A DNA stretch of 64,000 bases from assembly GCF_008245225.1 (NCBI RefSeq), contig NZ_VTAW01000001.1, positions 124,001 through 188,000 of the forward strand, given 5' to 3'. Shown piece after piece: positions 42,470 through 52,361 of this stretch. The position numbers and the translations under genes are program-made. The notes beneath the pieces are model-generated. The model searched no databases and was not told the origin of the DNA. It was given only the letters and a program-made list of their open reading frames with translations. The stretch is from Natrialba swarupiae (lineage in GTDB: Archaea; Halobacteriota; Halobacteria; Halobacteriales; Natrialbaceae). Each line of letters opens with the position of its first letter. The first letter of the stretch is position 1.

Positions 42470-43305
42470 CGGATCTCACCCTCTTCTGGCTGCTCGTAGT
42501 CGTTTTGCAGAAAGTCGACGACCGACTCGCGGGTGCCGGCGACGTCGCCGATCACCGTCACTGCCGGCGGTTCGATCCCGACGTCGTCGCAGACGTCGAC
42601 GATCGTCTCGAGGGTGCCAGTCGCCACTTGCTGTCCGGGCCACGTGCCGCGTTCGATCAACGCGACCGGCGTCTCGGGGTTCAGTCCGGCTTCCCGCAGG
42701 GCGGCGGTGTAGTCGGGGAGTCGGCTGACGCCCATGAGGACGACGATCGTCCCACCGGTCGCCGCCAGAACCTCCCAGTCGACGGCTGACTCCTCTTTCG
42801 TGGGGTCCTCGTGGCCAGTGACGAACGAAACCGAGGAGGCGTGGTCCCGGTGTGTGACGGGGATTCCGGCGACGGCCGGGGCCGCGATCGCCGAGGTGAC
42901 CGCGGGAACGACCTCGAACGGCACTCCGTGGGCCGCGAGATACTCCGCCTCTTCGCCGCCACGACCGAAGACGAACGAGTCACCACCCTTGAGCCGGACC
43001 ACGGAGTTCCCCTCGCGGGCGAGTTCCACCAGTCGCTCGTTGATCTCCGACTGGGGCGTGCGATCGCCGACGGCGCGCTTGCCGACGTCCTCGCGTCGCC
43101 CCTCCGGGAGCGCGTCGATGATCTTTCGCCCCGGTAGCCTGTCGTGGAGGACGACGTCGGCGTGCTCGAGCAGTTGCGTCGCCCTGACGGTCAGTAACTC
43201 CGGATCGCCGGGACCGCTCCCGACGAGGTAGACGGTACCCGGCTCGACGACTGCATTCGTTTCGGGAGTCGGATTGCCGTCTGGTCCCGTCTCGTTCGCC
43301 GACAT
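42466..43305 (-). CDS. cobA: Uroporphyrinogen-III C-methyltransferase (SUMT)
   Basis: A 279-residue SAM-dependent enzyme methylating uroporphyrinogen III at C2 and C7 to precorrin-2, the branch point to siroheme, cobalamin and the archaeal siroheme-dependent heme route. Motifs: YLVGSGPGDPELLTVRATQL, VVRLKGGDSFVFGRGGEEAE, GIPVTHRDHASSVSFVTGHE and IVVLMGVSRLPDYTAALREA. The gene is 3 nt from hemC and overlaps hemD by 4 nt. It is a stand-alone SUMT, not the fused CysG form. Confidence 0.92.
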   Translation of the reverse strand: MSANETGPDGNPTPETNAVVEPGTVYLVGSGPGDPELLTVRATQLLEHADVVLHDRLPGRKIIDALPEGRREDVGKRAVGDRTPQSEINERLVELAREGNSVVRLKGGDSFVFGRGGEEAEYLAAHGVPFEVVPAVTSAIAAPAVAGIPVTHRDHASSVSFVTGHEDPTKEESAVDWEVLAATGGTIVVLMGVSRLPDYTAALREAGLNPETPVALIERGTWPGQQVATGTLETIVDVCDDVGIEPPAVTVIGDVAGTRESVVDFLQNDYEQPEEGEIR

Positions 43306-43308
43306 CGC

Positions 43309-44445
43309 TTACTTCCCCTCCGGCTGATCGTCTTCGGAGACGGACGTGCCCGCTCCGGCGTCGTCGCGTGCCTCTTCGATCAGTTCCGCCGCACCGCGGT
43401 CGGCGAGGTCCGTGGCGAACTCGCGGGCCGCCTCGGCGTGGTGGTCGACGGGCAGATCACGGGTGGCAGTCACCGACTCCTCGCCGTCGCGGTCGAAGAC
43501 GCTCACCCGCGTGTGGACGTACTCGCCTTGCAGGATCGCGTAGATGCCGATCGGCGCGATACAGCCGCCGCCGAGTTCCGCGAGCAGCGTCCGTTCGACG
43601 GTCGTCTCGACGCGACTGCGCGGGTGGTCGATCGCGTTCTGGATCTCGCCTGCCGTCTCGCCGTCGACCCCCGTCACGGCGAGTGCACCTTGTCCCGGTG
43701 CGGGAACGAACGACTGGGTGGGAAGCGACTGATAGTCGACGGCGTAGCGAAGCCCACTTCGCTCGAGGCCGGCCTCGGCGAGCACGAGCGCGTCGTAGTT
43801 CGTCTCAATCTCGCGACCGAGCGCCTGTTTCTCGAGTTCCGAGAGATCGTCGAACCACTCGTCGACGGTCCGATCGTACGCCGGTTCGAACTCCTCGTCG
43901 CCGACGTTCGCCTTCCGCTCTTTATCAGCCTCGCTTCGCGTCTCGTGTTCTTCCTGTAGCGCGGGCGCGAGCAGCTTCTCGAGGCGGGTATCGACGTTCC
44001 CTCGGACGGGTTCGACCGTCAGGTCGGGTCGCTCCGCGAGCAGTTGAGCCCGCCGGCGCAGACTCGAGGTACCGACGGTCGCACCGTCGGGAAGCTCCTC
44101 GAGCGTCGATCCGTCGGGCGTGACGAGGACGTCGCCTGGCGATCCGCGTTCGGGAACCGCGGCCGTGACGAGCTCGTCGGGCTGTTCGGTCGGCATATCC
44201 TTCATCGAGTGGATCGCGCCGTCGAGATCCCCCTCGAGTACGCGCTCGTCGAGTTCGCGGACGAACGCGCCCGTCTTCCCGAGTCGGTGGATGAGTTCGT
44301 CCTGAATGTCGTCGCCCGTCGTCTCGACGGTCACGAGTTCGACCTCGTACCGGTGCTCCTCGAGGGCTTCCTTGACGAGGGCGGCCTGTCGCCGGGCCAG
44401 TGTGGACCCCCGCGTCGCCAGTCGTAACGTCCCGCGCGTTCTCAT
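43309..44445 (-). CDS. hemC: Hydroxymethylbilane synthase (porphobilinogen deaminase)
   Basis: A 378-residue enzyme joining four porphobilinogens. LRLATRGSTLARRQAALVKE opens it; DLDGAIHSMKDMPTEQPDEL and VGTSSLRRRAQLLAERPDLT carry the substrate-binding Arg and Asp; the dipyrromethane-cofactor Cys is in LAELGGGCIAPIGIYA. An acidic insert of about 60 residues (from roughly LAPALQEEHETRSE to GREIETNYDAL) splits domain 1 from the block LVLAEAGLERSGLR. It is longer than in bacterial enzymes and probably a haloarchaeal trait. The ATG at 44445 fits the family start. First gene of the operon with cobA and hemD. Confidence 0.92.
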   Translation of the reverse strand: MRTRGTLRLATRGSTLARRQAALVKEALEEHRYEVELVTVETTGDDIQDELIHRLGKTGAFVRELDERVLEGDLDGAIHSMKDMPTEQPDELVTAAVPERGSPGDVLVTPDGSTLEELPDGATVGTSSLRRRAQLLAERPDLTVEPVRGNVDTRLEKLLAPALQEEHETRSEADKERKANVGDEEFEPAYDRTVDEWFDDLSELEKQALGREIETNYDALVLAEAGLERSGLRYAVDYQSLPTQSFVPAPGQGALAVTGVDGETAGEIQNAIDHPRSRVETTVERTLLAELGGGCIAPIGIYAILQGEYVHTRVSVFDRDGEESVTATRDLPVDHHAEAAREFATDLADRGAAELIEEARDDAGAGTSVSEDDQPEGK

Positions 44446-44563
44446 AGGCGTCAGTCGTCGCCTGAGGTATGAAAAGCGCACGCTTGTCCCGCGTCACTGC
44501 TGGCCGACGAACTCGACCGGTCTCGAGTGCGAATTGGGGATCTCTCCACCACGATTGCCGCAT

Positions 44564-44572
44564 GATTTATCC
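44564..44572 (+). promoter_or_regulatory. TATA element of the truncated haemoglobin gene
   Basis: GATTTATCC is centred about 31 nt before the ATG at 44599, in the spacing expected for haloarchaeal promoters. Confidence 0.4.
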
Positions 44573-44598
44573 ATACAGCTGGTGAACCGATTTGACGA

Positions 44599-44961
44599 AT
44601 GAGGACACTGTACGACCGACTCGGCGGTGAAGACGCGATTGCGGCCGTCGTCGACGACTTCTACGATCGGATACTGGACGACGAGCAAGTCGCTCACTTT
44701 TTCGATAGCGTCGACATGCGAAAGCAACGTGCCCACCAGACCCAGTTTCTGAGTGCCGTCGCCGGCGGCCCGGTCGAGTACGACGGCCGCGACATGCGGG
44801 CGGCCCACGACCACCTCGAGACCGGCCCGGCGGAGTTCGACGCGATCGCGACGCACCTGGCGGCAACGCTCGAGTCGTTCGACGTTCCGGAAGACGACCG
44901 GGAGGCGGTCCTCGAGGCGGTCGCGAGCTACGAGGATGCGATCGTGTCGGCGGCGGACTGA
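44599..44961 (+). CDS. Group I truncated haemoglobin
   Basis: A 120-residue 2-on-2 globin. It begins TLYDRLGGEDAIAAVVDDFY, with Phe/Tyr at the B helix positions (FYDRIL, Tyr B10), then FFDSVDMRKQRAHQTQFLSA and the proximal His in DMRAAHDHLE. Such proteins bind O2, NO or CO and often detoxify NO or sense gas. It is divergent from hemC and 150 nt away, next to genes making its heme, so joint regulation is conceivable. Confidence 0.9.
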   Translation: MRTLYDRLGGEDAIAAVVDDFYDRILDDEQVAHFFDSVDMRKQRAHQTQFLSAVAGGPVEYDGRDMRAAHDHLETGPAEFDAIATHLAATLESFDVPEDDREAVLEAVASYEDAIVSAAD

Positions 44962-45301
44962 GACGGTTTATATCGCACACGTTGAAAGTCATTGTACACC
45001 CGGTCACGAATATCGGCGGCCAGCCTCGCCCTCGTTGCCGAGACTGGCCGCTCGGCTGTGACCGAGTGTAAATCGTTTCACCGAGTACGATAGTACCAAT
45101 TGCAACGATTCACACACCCATCGCCGATCCGCCTGCCGATCAGGTCTGCAATGACGTGCAGTGGCTACTATACACTGTCTCGCTGTCTCGAAGACCCAGG
45201 ACTGCTCGCGGTTGTCTCGCCACGTCGGGACGGCGGACCGTCCGCGCTCTCGCCGTGGGATCGGCTCACCGGGGAGTGGGGACTCGAGCGGAGGTGACGA
45301 T
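44962..45301. other. Gap downstream of the globin gene
   Basis: About 340 nt. GCGGCCAG (45016-45023) and CTGGCCGC (45044-45051) are an exact inverted repeat that could terminate globin transcription. GTTTATATCG at 44966-44975 is a TATA-like sequence with no gene behind it. The short frames here are Cys/Arg-rich and I reject them. Confidence 0.4.
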
Positions 45302-45988
45302 TCACCGCCTCGAGACCCCCGAACGCTGCCGTCGGAGGAGATAATATCCCGCGAGCAACGGCTGTAGCGGTGCGACGGAGAGACTCAGGAAGGCCAGCCC
45401 CAGGTGGAGACCGGGGTTCGGCCGCCACGAGTCGCCGTAGGTGCTGACGTAGGCGGCGTCCCGGTGGATCGCGATCGGGAAGGTTCCGAACGCGACCGCG
45501 CCGGCCAGTCCGGCGGCGGTCAGAAACAGCCCTGGGATCGAGAGCGCGACGGCGATCGCCGCCACGGCGAGTCCAATCACGGTCGTCGCGAGCGACGCCG
45601 CGACGACGAGCCACCAGCCGGACCAGTCGGGTCGCGTTCCGAACCGTTTGTGACGGCGATAGAGGTAGAAAACGCCGGCGACCGGCGCCCACAGCAACGC
45701 GAATAGGGCGTTTCCCCACGGGCTCGGCCGCCAGTGCTCGCTCGCCGCGCCTTGCCGGCGGACTCGACGCGCGTCGGCAAACAGCGAGAGCGCGATCCCG
45801 GCGCTCAGAAGGCTGTAGCCAAACGTTCCGACCAGCACCAGTCCCGACTCGAGCAGCGGAACTCCCGGATCCGCTTCCTGAAGCACGCCGACGATACCGA
45901 CGCCGATCACCGGCGGGACGAGGTACAACTGGCGCTCGACGAGGCGTGCCCACGCGAGTTCCCCGCGGATCGTCGCGACTCGAGCCAT
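45302..45988 (-). CDS. Multi-pass membrane protein of unknown function
   Basis: A 228-residue protein with about five hydrophobic segments arranged in pairs. The cytosolic loop between segments 2 and 3 contains WRPSPWGNALFALLWAP, and a second W-rich phrase, DSWRPNPGLHLGLAFLSLSV, precedes the last segment. This looks like an internal duplication of a PSPW/PNPG unit, a feature of small haloarchaeal membrane proteins. A basic tail (RRQRSGVSRR) ends it. Function unknown. Confidence 0.65.
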   Translation of the reverse strand: MARVATIRGELAWARLVERQLYLVPPVIGVGIVGVLQEADPGVPLLESGLVLVGTFGYSLLSAGIALSLFADARRVRRQGAASEHWRPSPWGNALFALLWAPVAGVFYLYRRHKRFGTRPDWSGWWLVVAASLATTVIGLAVAAIAVALSIPGLFLTAAGLAGAVAFGTFPIAIHRDAAYVSTYGDSWRPNPGLHLGLAFLSLSVAPLQPLLAGYYLLRRQRSGVSRR

Positions 45989-46073
45989 CAGTCGGCCGGT
46001 GTCACGGTTCGGTCCGTCTCAGCCGGTGTCACCGACGGTCCCGCCGCCCGCGCCGTCGTTCGAGCCGGTCCCC

Positions 46074-47348
46074 TCACAGCGCCTCTTTGTACGCCTCGAG
46101 CGTGCGGTCGACGTCCTCGTCGGTGTGGTCGTCGCTGACGAACTGACACTCGAACTGGTTCTGTGAGAGGAAGATTCCCTGTTCTTTCATCTGTCCCCAG
46201 AAGACTCGTCGCCAGCGATCTGTCTCGGCGTTTTTCACGTCCGCGCCGTTTTTCGGTGCCTTGCCGTCGCGGGTGAAGATCACTTTGTACATGCTGGCGG
46301 TGCCGGCGACCGTGTACTCCGGCGCCTGGTCGGCGACGATCTCGGAGAGGCCGTCGCGGAGTCGATCGCCGAGTTCGTCGACGTGATCGTAGACGTTGTG
46401 TTCCGCCGCAAACTGCAGGGTCTCGAGGCCGGCGGCCATCGTGACCGGATGGCCGGAGAAGGTGCCGGCCTGGAAGACGGGACCGGAGGGTGCGAACTGC
46501 TCGACGATCTCAGCCCGGCCGCCGATCGCGCCAACGGGGAAGCCGCCGCCGATGATCTTGCCAAACGTCGTCAGGTCGGGCGTGACGCCGAACTCGGTCT
46601 GGGCACAGCCGAGACCGCCGACGCGAAAGCCCGTAATTACTTCGTCGAAGATCAACAGTGAGCCGTGTTCGTCCGTGATTTCGCGGAGGAACTCGTGGTA
46701 GCCATCCTCGGGGTGGACGATGCCGTAGTTTGCCAGGATCGGCTCCGTGAGGACGGCCGCGATGTCGTCGCCGTGTTCCTCGAACGCTTCGCGGACGGCG
46801 TCCTCGTCGTTGAACGCCACTGGAATCGTGTGCTCGGAGAATGACTGTGGGATCCCCGCAGAGGACGGTCGGGGGTTCTCGGCGTCGCCTTCGACCAGCG
46901 TCGACTCCTGGGCACCGTGGTAGCCGCCCTGGTTGATGAGGATCTTGTTCCGGCCGGTGTACCCTCGAGCGAGTCGGATAGCCGACACCGTGGCTTCGGT
47001 TCCCGAGTTGACGAACCGAATCTTCTCGACGCTGGGGACGTGGCGAACGACGAACTCCGCGAGGTCGACCTCGATTTCGGTCGGGGTTCCGTACATCGGT
47101 CCCTCGCTCGCTTTCTGCTGAATGCTCGCCTGAACGGGATCGGGGAGGTCGTGGCCGAGAAGCAGCGGTCCGAGCCCCATCACCCAGTCGATATAGCGGT
47201 TCCCGTCGACGTCGATGACGTGGCCACCGTCGCCTTTCTGGACGAAAAACGGGTAGGGTTCGATGGCTGCGCGAACGGCGGAGTTGACTCCCCCTGGCAT
47301 CACCGACAGCGCCCGATCGTACAGGGCACGCGAGTTGTCGTCGTTCAT
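46074..47348 (-). CDS. hemL: Glutamate-1-semialdehyde 2,1-aminomutase
   Basis: A 424-residue PLP enzyme making 5-aminolevulinate from glutamate-1-semialdehyde (C5 pathway). [40 protein letters not shown] and [17 protein letters not shown] are signature blocks; the PLP lysine is in [18 protein letters not shown]. The ATG at 47348 ([11 protein letters not shown]) gives the family start; a large upstream extension of the frame is basic and spurious. It is co-oriented with the Amt-PII and hemB genes but separated by 145 nt from the former. Confidence 0.93.
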   Translation of the reverse strand: MNDDNSRALYDRALSVMPGGVNSAVRAAIEPYPFFVQKGDGGHVIDVDGNRYIDWVMGLGPLLLGHDLPDPVQASIQQKASEGPMYGTPTEIEVDLAEFVVRHVPSVEKIRFVNSGTEATVSAIRLARGYTGRNKILINQGGYHGAQESTLVEGDAENPRPSSAGIPQSFSEHTIPVAFNDEDAVREAFEEHGDDIAAVLTEPILANYGIVHPEDGYHEFLREITDEHGSLLIFDEVITGFRVGGLGCAQTEFGVTPDLTTFGKIIGGGFPVGAIGGRAEIVEQFAPSGPVFQAGTFSGHPVTMAAGLETLQFAAEHNVYDHVDELGDRLRDGLSEIVADQAPEYTVAGTASMYKVIFTRDGKAPKNGADVKNAETDRWRRVFWGQMKEQGIFLSQNQFECQFVSDDHTDEDVDRTLEAYKEAL

Positions 47349-47493
47349 GTGGAGGGCGTTCGGCTTCGGGAGCCAAAGTAGTACCGAGGTCCGATCGACG
47401 ACCCAGCTCGGTCGACCGGATGGGGACGATGGACGGCGTCGGATAGCCCGCCGAGTTCGAGACCTCGCTCGAGTCGTTACCGACCGTGTCGTC

Positions 47494-49272
47494 TTAAACT
47501 GCGTCCTGGCCGGTCTTTCCGGTTCGGACCTGGTAGGCGTCCTCGATCGGGAGGACGAAGATCTTGCCATCGCCGGGTTCGCCGGTGTTGGCGGCGTCGG
47601 CGATCGCGTCGACGACCTCTTCGGCCGGCACGTCGGCGACGACGCACTCGATTTTGACCTTCTGGTGGAGGTCGACCGTGTACTCCTCGCCGCGCCACTG
47701 TCCTTTCTTGGCGGGCTGGGAGCCACGTCCGGAGACGTTAGTGACCGTCAGCGACGGCGCACCGACTTTCGCGAGTGACTTTTTGATCGCGCCGAGACGG
47801 TCGGGACGAACGATCGCGGTGATCATCTTGATCTCGCCGTCGTTCGGCTCGCCGCCGTCGGATCGAAGCTCCGACGAGGACCGCGACTCATCGAGTCGCT
47901 CACCGCCGTCCGTACGGATGACGTCGTCCGAAGAGTGGCCGCCGTCGGTCGCCACGTCGGGACCGCCGAACTCGGGGTAGGTGTCGACGCCGTGTTCGGC
48001 GAGGTCGAGGCCGTCACGTTCGTGGTCGGGCGTGACTCGAGCCTCGCCGACCAGTTTGAACGCGCCCCAGACGGCCGCGGTCGCGAGCACCGTCCAGATG
48101 GTGATGACGACGACGCCGATGATCTGCGGTGCGAACGCGCTGGCTTCGATCGAGAGGATGCCGCCGGCGACCAGACCGCTGCCGATGGCCGTCCCTTCGA
48201 TCGACCACAGCGGGAAGAGGATCAGGCCGAGCATCCCTGCGGTCCCGTGGACCGGGAACACCGCACAGACGTCGTCGATCTTGAGCTTTTCGTCGACGAG
48301 CTTGAAGACGATCGGGAGCTGTGCGCCGGCGATAAATCCGATCGCGATCGCACCCATCGGGGTGATGAGGTCGGTCGGACCGGTGACCCCGACGAGGCCG
48401 GCGAGCATGCCGTTTGCGACGTACAGCGTGTCGACTTTCCCGTTCATCGCGAGCGAGACCGCCGAGGCACCGAGCGCACCGAGGCCCATGCCGAGGGCGG
48501 TGACCATCGCGACGCTTCCGACGTAGTCGAAGTCGGCGAGTTCGAACGTCGCCGTGTCGATCACCGTCGCGGCGGTTCCGACGTTGAAGCCGAACCAGCC
48601 GAAACAGAGGATGAGCGTCCCGAGAACGGCGAAGGTCATCGAGTGGCCGGGGATGATGTTGACGCTCCCGTCCTCGTTGTACTTGTCCATGCGAGCGCCG
48701 AGAATCCAGGCCGCCGTGAGGCCGGCGACGCCGCCGACGCCGTGGACGACCATGCCGCCCGCGAAGTCGGCGAAGCCGAGCTGTGCGAGGATCGGCGTCC
48801 CGCCGGGGGCGTACCAGACCATCGCCGCGACGACCGGGTAGATCACTGCCGCGAGGACGAACGTGTACGTCACGTACGCGCGAAGCTTCGCGCGTCCGGC
48901 GACCGCACCCGAGACGATCGTGGCGGCGGTCATCGCGAACACCGCGCTAAAGAGCCACATCGCCCAGTCGAACGAGCCCTCGCCGAACATCGTCAGAGGG
49001 CTCGACTCGCCGCCGCCGAGTGCCGCGCCGACGTTGTTCGAGATACCCATCCCGATCACGAAGAAGACGAAGATGCCGACCGCCCAGGTCAGCATGTTCT
49101 TCGTCAACTGGTTCGCCACGTTCTTCGAGCGAACCTGCCCGGCCTCGAGCATCGCGAAGCCGGCGTGCATGAAGAAGATGAGGAACGTTACAGTGAGCGC
49201 CCACATCAGGTTCATCCCGGTCGCCAGCGACTCGAGGTCAGCTTCGGTCGCCTGGAGTACGAACGGATCCAT
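47494..49272 (-). CDS. Ammonium transporter fused to a PII signalling protein (Amt-GlnK)
   Basis: A 592-residue fusion. Residues 1 to about 410 are an Amt/Rh channel with about eleven membrane segments: [20 protein letters not shown], the [20 protein letters not shown] pore His region and [19 protein letters not shown] with the second pore His. A Ser/Asp-rich linker of about 75 residues follows. The last 112 residues are a complete PII protein: [21 protein letters not shown]-loop [20 protein letters not shown] with the Tyr of the uridylylation site, and [23 protein letters not shown] normally is a separate trimer that plugs Amt when nitrogen is ample. Here each Amt subunit brings its own. The SD sequence GGAGGTG lies 6 nt upstream. 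Confidence 0.93.
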   Translation of the reverse strand: MDPFVLQATEADLESLATGMNLMWALTVTFLIFFMHAGFAMLEAGQVRSKNVANQLTKNMLTWAVGIFVFFVIGMGISNNVGAALGGGESSPLTMFGEGSFDWAMWLFSAVFAMTAATIVSGAVAGRAKLRAYVTYTFVLAAVIYPVVAAMVWYAPGGTPILAQLGFADFAGGMVVHGVGGVAGLTAAWILGARMDKYNEDGSVNIIPGHSMTFAVLGTLILCFGWFGFNVGTAATVIDTATFELADFDYVGSVAMVTALGMGLGALGASAVSLAMNGKVDTLYVANGMLAGLVGVTGPTDLITPMGAIAIGFIAGAQLPIVFKLVDEKLKIDDVCAVFPVHGTAGMLGLILFPLWSIEGTAIGSGLVAGGILSIEASAFAPQIIGVVVITIWTVLATAAVWGAFKLVGEARVTPDHERDGLDLAEHGVDTYPEFGGPDVATDGGHSSDDVIRTDGGERLDESRSSSELRSDGGEPNDGEIKMITAIVRPDRLGAIKKSLAKVGAPSLTVTNVSGRGSQPAKKGQWRGEEYTVDLHQKVKIECVVADVPAEEVVDAIADAANTGEPGDGKIFVLPIEDAYQVRTGKTGQDAV

Positions 49273-49693
49273 TACCGGTGCACCTCCATCGATACGTCCG
49301 AATCATCGCGTATTGATTGACAAACGTCCATGCTTTCCCCAATAATAGGGTAGTTCGTGTTCTGAATCACGTTTGACTGGCATGGACCTGTTATATATAA
49401 GGCTTAGCGTTGGATAACGTCGAAAAACTGGATGTAATAGGTGAAAACGTGAAAATCTAGAGTTGATATAATGTGTATAAGGATAGAGCATCTTTCGGTC
49501 TTTCTATACTGTGGCTATATATTGGACGTTCGTAGACGGACGAACCGGCCGATGGTCGGTGAATATTGCCGTTCGATCCCTCACTCTGCGCGCATTCGAG
49601 CGGAGACTGCTCGCGCGCGGCAGATGTTGCCACCTAACCGACGGAGCGAACGACGAATGGACGCTCGTCAAAAACGGCCGAGCTCGACCCGGC
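49273..49693. promoter_or_regulatory. Leader and promoter of Amt-PII
   Basis: A 421-nt gap. TTATATATAA (49391-49400) is a self-complementary TATA-like box about 120 nt before the Amt-PII start, implying a leader of roughly 90 nt, unusual here because most genes look leaderless. GGAGGTG (minus strand, 49279-49285) is its ribosome-binding site. Frames on the plus strand (49471-49774) are basic and I call no gene. Confidence 0.45.
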
Positions 49694-50713
49694 TCAACCG
49701 AGTCGTTCGGCGACGTCCTCGGCGAAGTAGGTGAGAATGAGATCCGCGCCGGCCCGCTTGATCGACAGCAGTGACTCGTATGCGACCGCCTTGAGGTCGA
49801 GCCAGCCCTTCTCGGCGGCCGCGTGGAGCATAGCGTACTCGCCGGAGACGTTGTAGGCGGCGACGGGGTGGTCGAACTCCCGGCGAATCGCGCTCACGAT
49901 GTCGAGGTAGGGGAGGGCGGGTTTGACCATCATCACGTCGGCGCCCTGCTCGGCGTCGAGGCGGACCTCCCGCACCGCCTCGCGGGCGTTCGCGGGATCC
50001 ATCTGGTAGTGTCGCCGATTACCGAACGACGGTGCGCCGTCCGCCGCATCGCGGAACGGCCCGTAAAAGGCGCTCTCGTACTTCGCGGCGTAGCTCATGA
50101 TCGGCATCTCCTGGTAGCCCGCGTCGTCGAGGCCGTTCCTGATCGCGGCGACCATCCCGTCCATCATCCCGCTGGGTGCGACCATGTGTGCGCCCGCCTC
50201 CGCGTGGGAGACCGCGATCCGCTCTAAGGACTCGAGCGTGGCGTCGTTGTCGACGGTCAGCGTCGGATCGTGCTCACAGCCGGGGCCGTGGTCGTGGTCC
50301 GTTTCACCCCGCAACTCCTCCTCGAGGGGTCCGCAGTGGCCGTGATCGGTGTACTCACAGAGACAGACGTCCGTGACGACGTAGGCGTCGGTCTCGTCGG
50401 TGATCCGCCGGGTTGCCTCCTGGACGACGCCGTCTTCGACCCAGGCCCGCGTCCCTTCCGCATCCTTCGATTTCGGAATCCCGAACAGCATCACCGCCTC
50501 GACGCCCGTCTCGAGCACCTCTTCGACGCGGGCGACCGATTCGTCGATCGGGACGCGCTCGTGGCCGGGCATCGACTCGATCGGAATCCGTTCGTCCGTC
50601 GTCGCGTCGACGAAGACGGGGGCGATGAGATCGCTCGGCTCGAGGCTCGTCTCGCTGACGAGTCCGCGGACGCCGTCGCGCCGAAGCCGGCGGGGGCGGT
50701 GTGTAAGGTCCAT
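49694..50713 (-). CDS. hemB: Delta-aminolevulinic acid dehydratase (porphobilinogen synthase)
   Basis: A 339-residue enzyme condensing two 5-aminolevulinates. [20 protein letters not shown] opens it. The zinc-type metal site is [17 protein letters not shown], three Cys, so it is a zinc-dependent HemB. The two active-site lysines lie in [19 protein letters not shown] and [13 protein letters not shown] His-rich short insert ([11 protein letters not shown]) follows the Cys region. The ATG at 50713 fits the family start; 24 upstream codons are spurious. Confidence 0.93.
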   Translation of the reverse strand: MDLTHRPRRLRRDGVRGLVSETSLEPSDLIAPVFVDATTDERIPIESMPGHERVPIDESVARVEEVLETGVEAVMLFGIPKSKDAEGTRAWVEDGVVQEATRRITDETDAYVVTDVCLCEYTDHGHCGPLEEELRGETDHDHGPGCEHDPTLTVDNDATLESLERIAVSHAEAGAHMVAPSGMMDGMVAAIRNGLDDAGYQEMPIMSYAAKYESAFYGPFRDAADGAPSFGNRRHYQMDPANAREAVREVRLDAEQGADVMMVKPALPYLDIVSAIRREFDHPVAAYNVSGEYAMLHAAAEKGWLDLKAVAYESLLSIKRAGADLILTYFAEDVAERLG

Positions 50714-50827
50714 ACGAGCACTACTCACGGGCCGTCCAAAAGCGGTGTGTTCGCGGCCGTTTTCCTGGTAACATGAACAGTTCACCTAACCGCAAGCTTA
50801 TGCCGATCCCTCGACGTGTTTTCCGAT

Positions 50828-52339
50828 ATGAACCGCCGTCACTTCCTCGTGACCGCCGCCGGAAGCGCCCTCCTCGCCGGCTGTTCCGCCCTCGAGGATC
50901 CCGACGCCGAAGCTGAACGCCCTCCGTTTCAGGTCGACGACCCGGGGGAGTCGGCGACGGACGAGGACGCGGACGCCGACGCAGGCAAGAGCGCGTTCCC
51001 GTTCGACGAGCCGTCGACCGTCGACTTCGAGACGGCCCCGCTCACCGCCACCGTCGTCGGCGGTCGCGTCTCGACCGACGACGGCCTCTCGGCTCGCCTC
51101 GAGTTCGCCGAGCCGGCGACTGCGGACTCGCCCGCGACGCTCGTTTCGACCGTCAGGAACGATCGGCCGTACGAACAGACGTTCCAGCCCCGCCGGTTGC
51201 TGATCCTCGACGACCCGACGACGGGACGAACCGCGGACAACGACTCCGTCTATCTCGCGCCCGCGGCGGACCATCCACTCGCCGAGACGGAACCGGGCTA
51301 CTACCGCGACGACGACGGCCGGTGGCGACTCGAGCGCGTCGGCGACGACTGGTTCCCCGACCGGCTCACGCTCGACGCCGAGCAAGAGGTCGTCGGCGAG
51401 TACTACCTGCTGGGACACCACCACCACGACAGGCCACCGATCGAAGCTAATCGGTACGAGTTCTCCTGGCGCGAGGGTTCCTTCGAGATCGTTTGCTGGC
51501 CGACCGACGAACCCGGCCCCGCCGGCGACTCGCGATTCGTCGGGGAGGTGCCACCGGGGTTTCCGGAGCCCGACGACGAGGTCCGGTGGTACCACGATGC
51601 GACCCCGGAGACGCCGGTGTTCCTCGAGCCGAGTGCAGAATCGGTCACCGCACCCGCGAAGATCGAGTTCGATCTCGTCAACCACGGCCGCGAGTCGCTG
51701 TCGGGCAACCCCTACTACTGGCGGCTGTACAAACTCGTCGACGACCGGTGGTTCCCGGTCGATCCCTGGGAGTTTCCGCTTCCACTGGGTTCCGTCCAGC
51801 CCGGCGACGTCGACGAGACGGAACTGTTCCTCTACGACGGCGATCCTGTCGACCGGCAGGGCAGTCGAACGGTCGGACACCTCGGCGGCGGCCAGTACGC
51901 GTACGCCGTCGGCTACAGCGTGGGCCCGGAGACGTACGCGGCGCGCTTCGACCTCGAGGCACCGAAACTCGTCGTCGAACCCGAAGACGACGTCGCGATC
52001 GACGACGAGGGCGATCGAATCGTCGTCCGACTGCCGAACTACGGGGACGCCCGGCGGCCGGCGACGGTCACCGTCTCCCGCCTCGAGTCCGAACCAGACC
52101 CAGCCGATTCGGACGAGACTGCCGTCGACGAACGACTCGTCGCCGAACAGCTTCCACGACGCCCCTTCCGTGCGCTTCGAAATTCGCTTCCGTTGTTCGA
52201 GGACGGCGTCGAACGGGTCGTCGTCGAGACCGATCGCGGAACCGCGCTTCGCCGGTTCGACTACGAGGAAGGCGAGCGCCTGACGTTCGCCTACGACGGC
52301 GACGCCTTCGAAGCGTCCGGCTCACTCGAGGAGGAGTGA
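50828..52339 (+). CDS. Tat-exported lipoprotein of unknown function (503 aa)
   Basis: Begins MNRRHFLVTAAGSALLAGC, a twin-arginine signal with a lipobox Cys at residue 19. The mature protein is very acidic, with an Asp/Glu/Ala-rich linker to about residue 70. Two or three beta-sandwich-like units follow; LVNHGRESLSGNPYYWRLYK and VPPGFPEPDDEVRWYHDATP are typical phrases. A run of four His (GHHHHD) and Cys-W (IVCWPTDE) stand out. Several small units resemble the immunoglobulin-like folds of haloarchaeal surface lipoproteins. I choose the ATG at 50828 because it places RR at residue 3. Function unknown. Confidence 0.7.
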   Translation: MNRRHFLVTAAGSALLAGCSALEDPDAEAERPPFQVDDPGESATDEDADADAGKSAFPFDEPSTVDFETAPLTATVVGGRVSTDDGLSARLEFAEPATADSPATLVSTVRNDRPYEQTFQPRRLLILDDPTTGRTADNDSVYLAPAADHPLAETEPGYYRDDDGRWRLERVGDDWFPDRLTLDAEQEVVGEYYLLGHHHHDRPPIEANRYEFSWREGSFEIVCWPTDEPGPAGDSRFVGEVPPGFPEPDDEVRWYHDATPETPVFLEPSAESVTAPAKIEFDLVNHGRESLSGNPYYWRLYKLVDDRWFPVDPWEFPLPLGSVQPGDVDETELFLYDGDPVDRQGSRTVGHLGGGQYAYAVGYSVGPETYAARFDLEAPKLVVEPEDDVAIDDEGDRIVVRLPNYGDARRPATVTVSRLESEPDPADSDETAVDERLVAEQLPRRPFRALRNSLPLFEDGVERVVVETDRGTALRRFDYEEGERLTFAYDGDAFEASGSLEEE

Positions 52340-52361
52340 GCGGCCCGTCACCGACGGACGA

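Noticed and set aside
49471-49774. Plus-strand 87-codon frames upstream of hemB's end
   Set aside because: They overlap hemB's 3' end and have a basic, patternless composition. The self-complementary TATA box alone is not enough.
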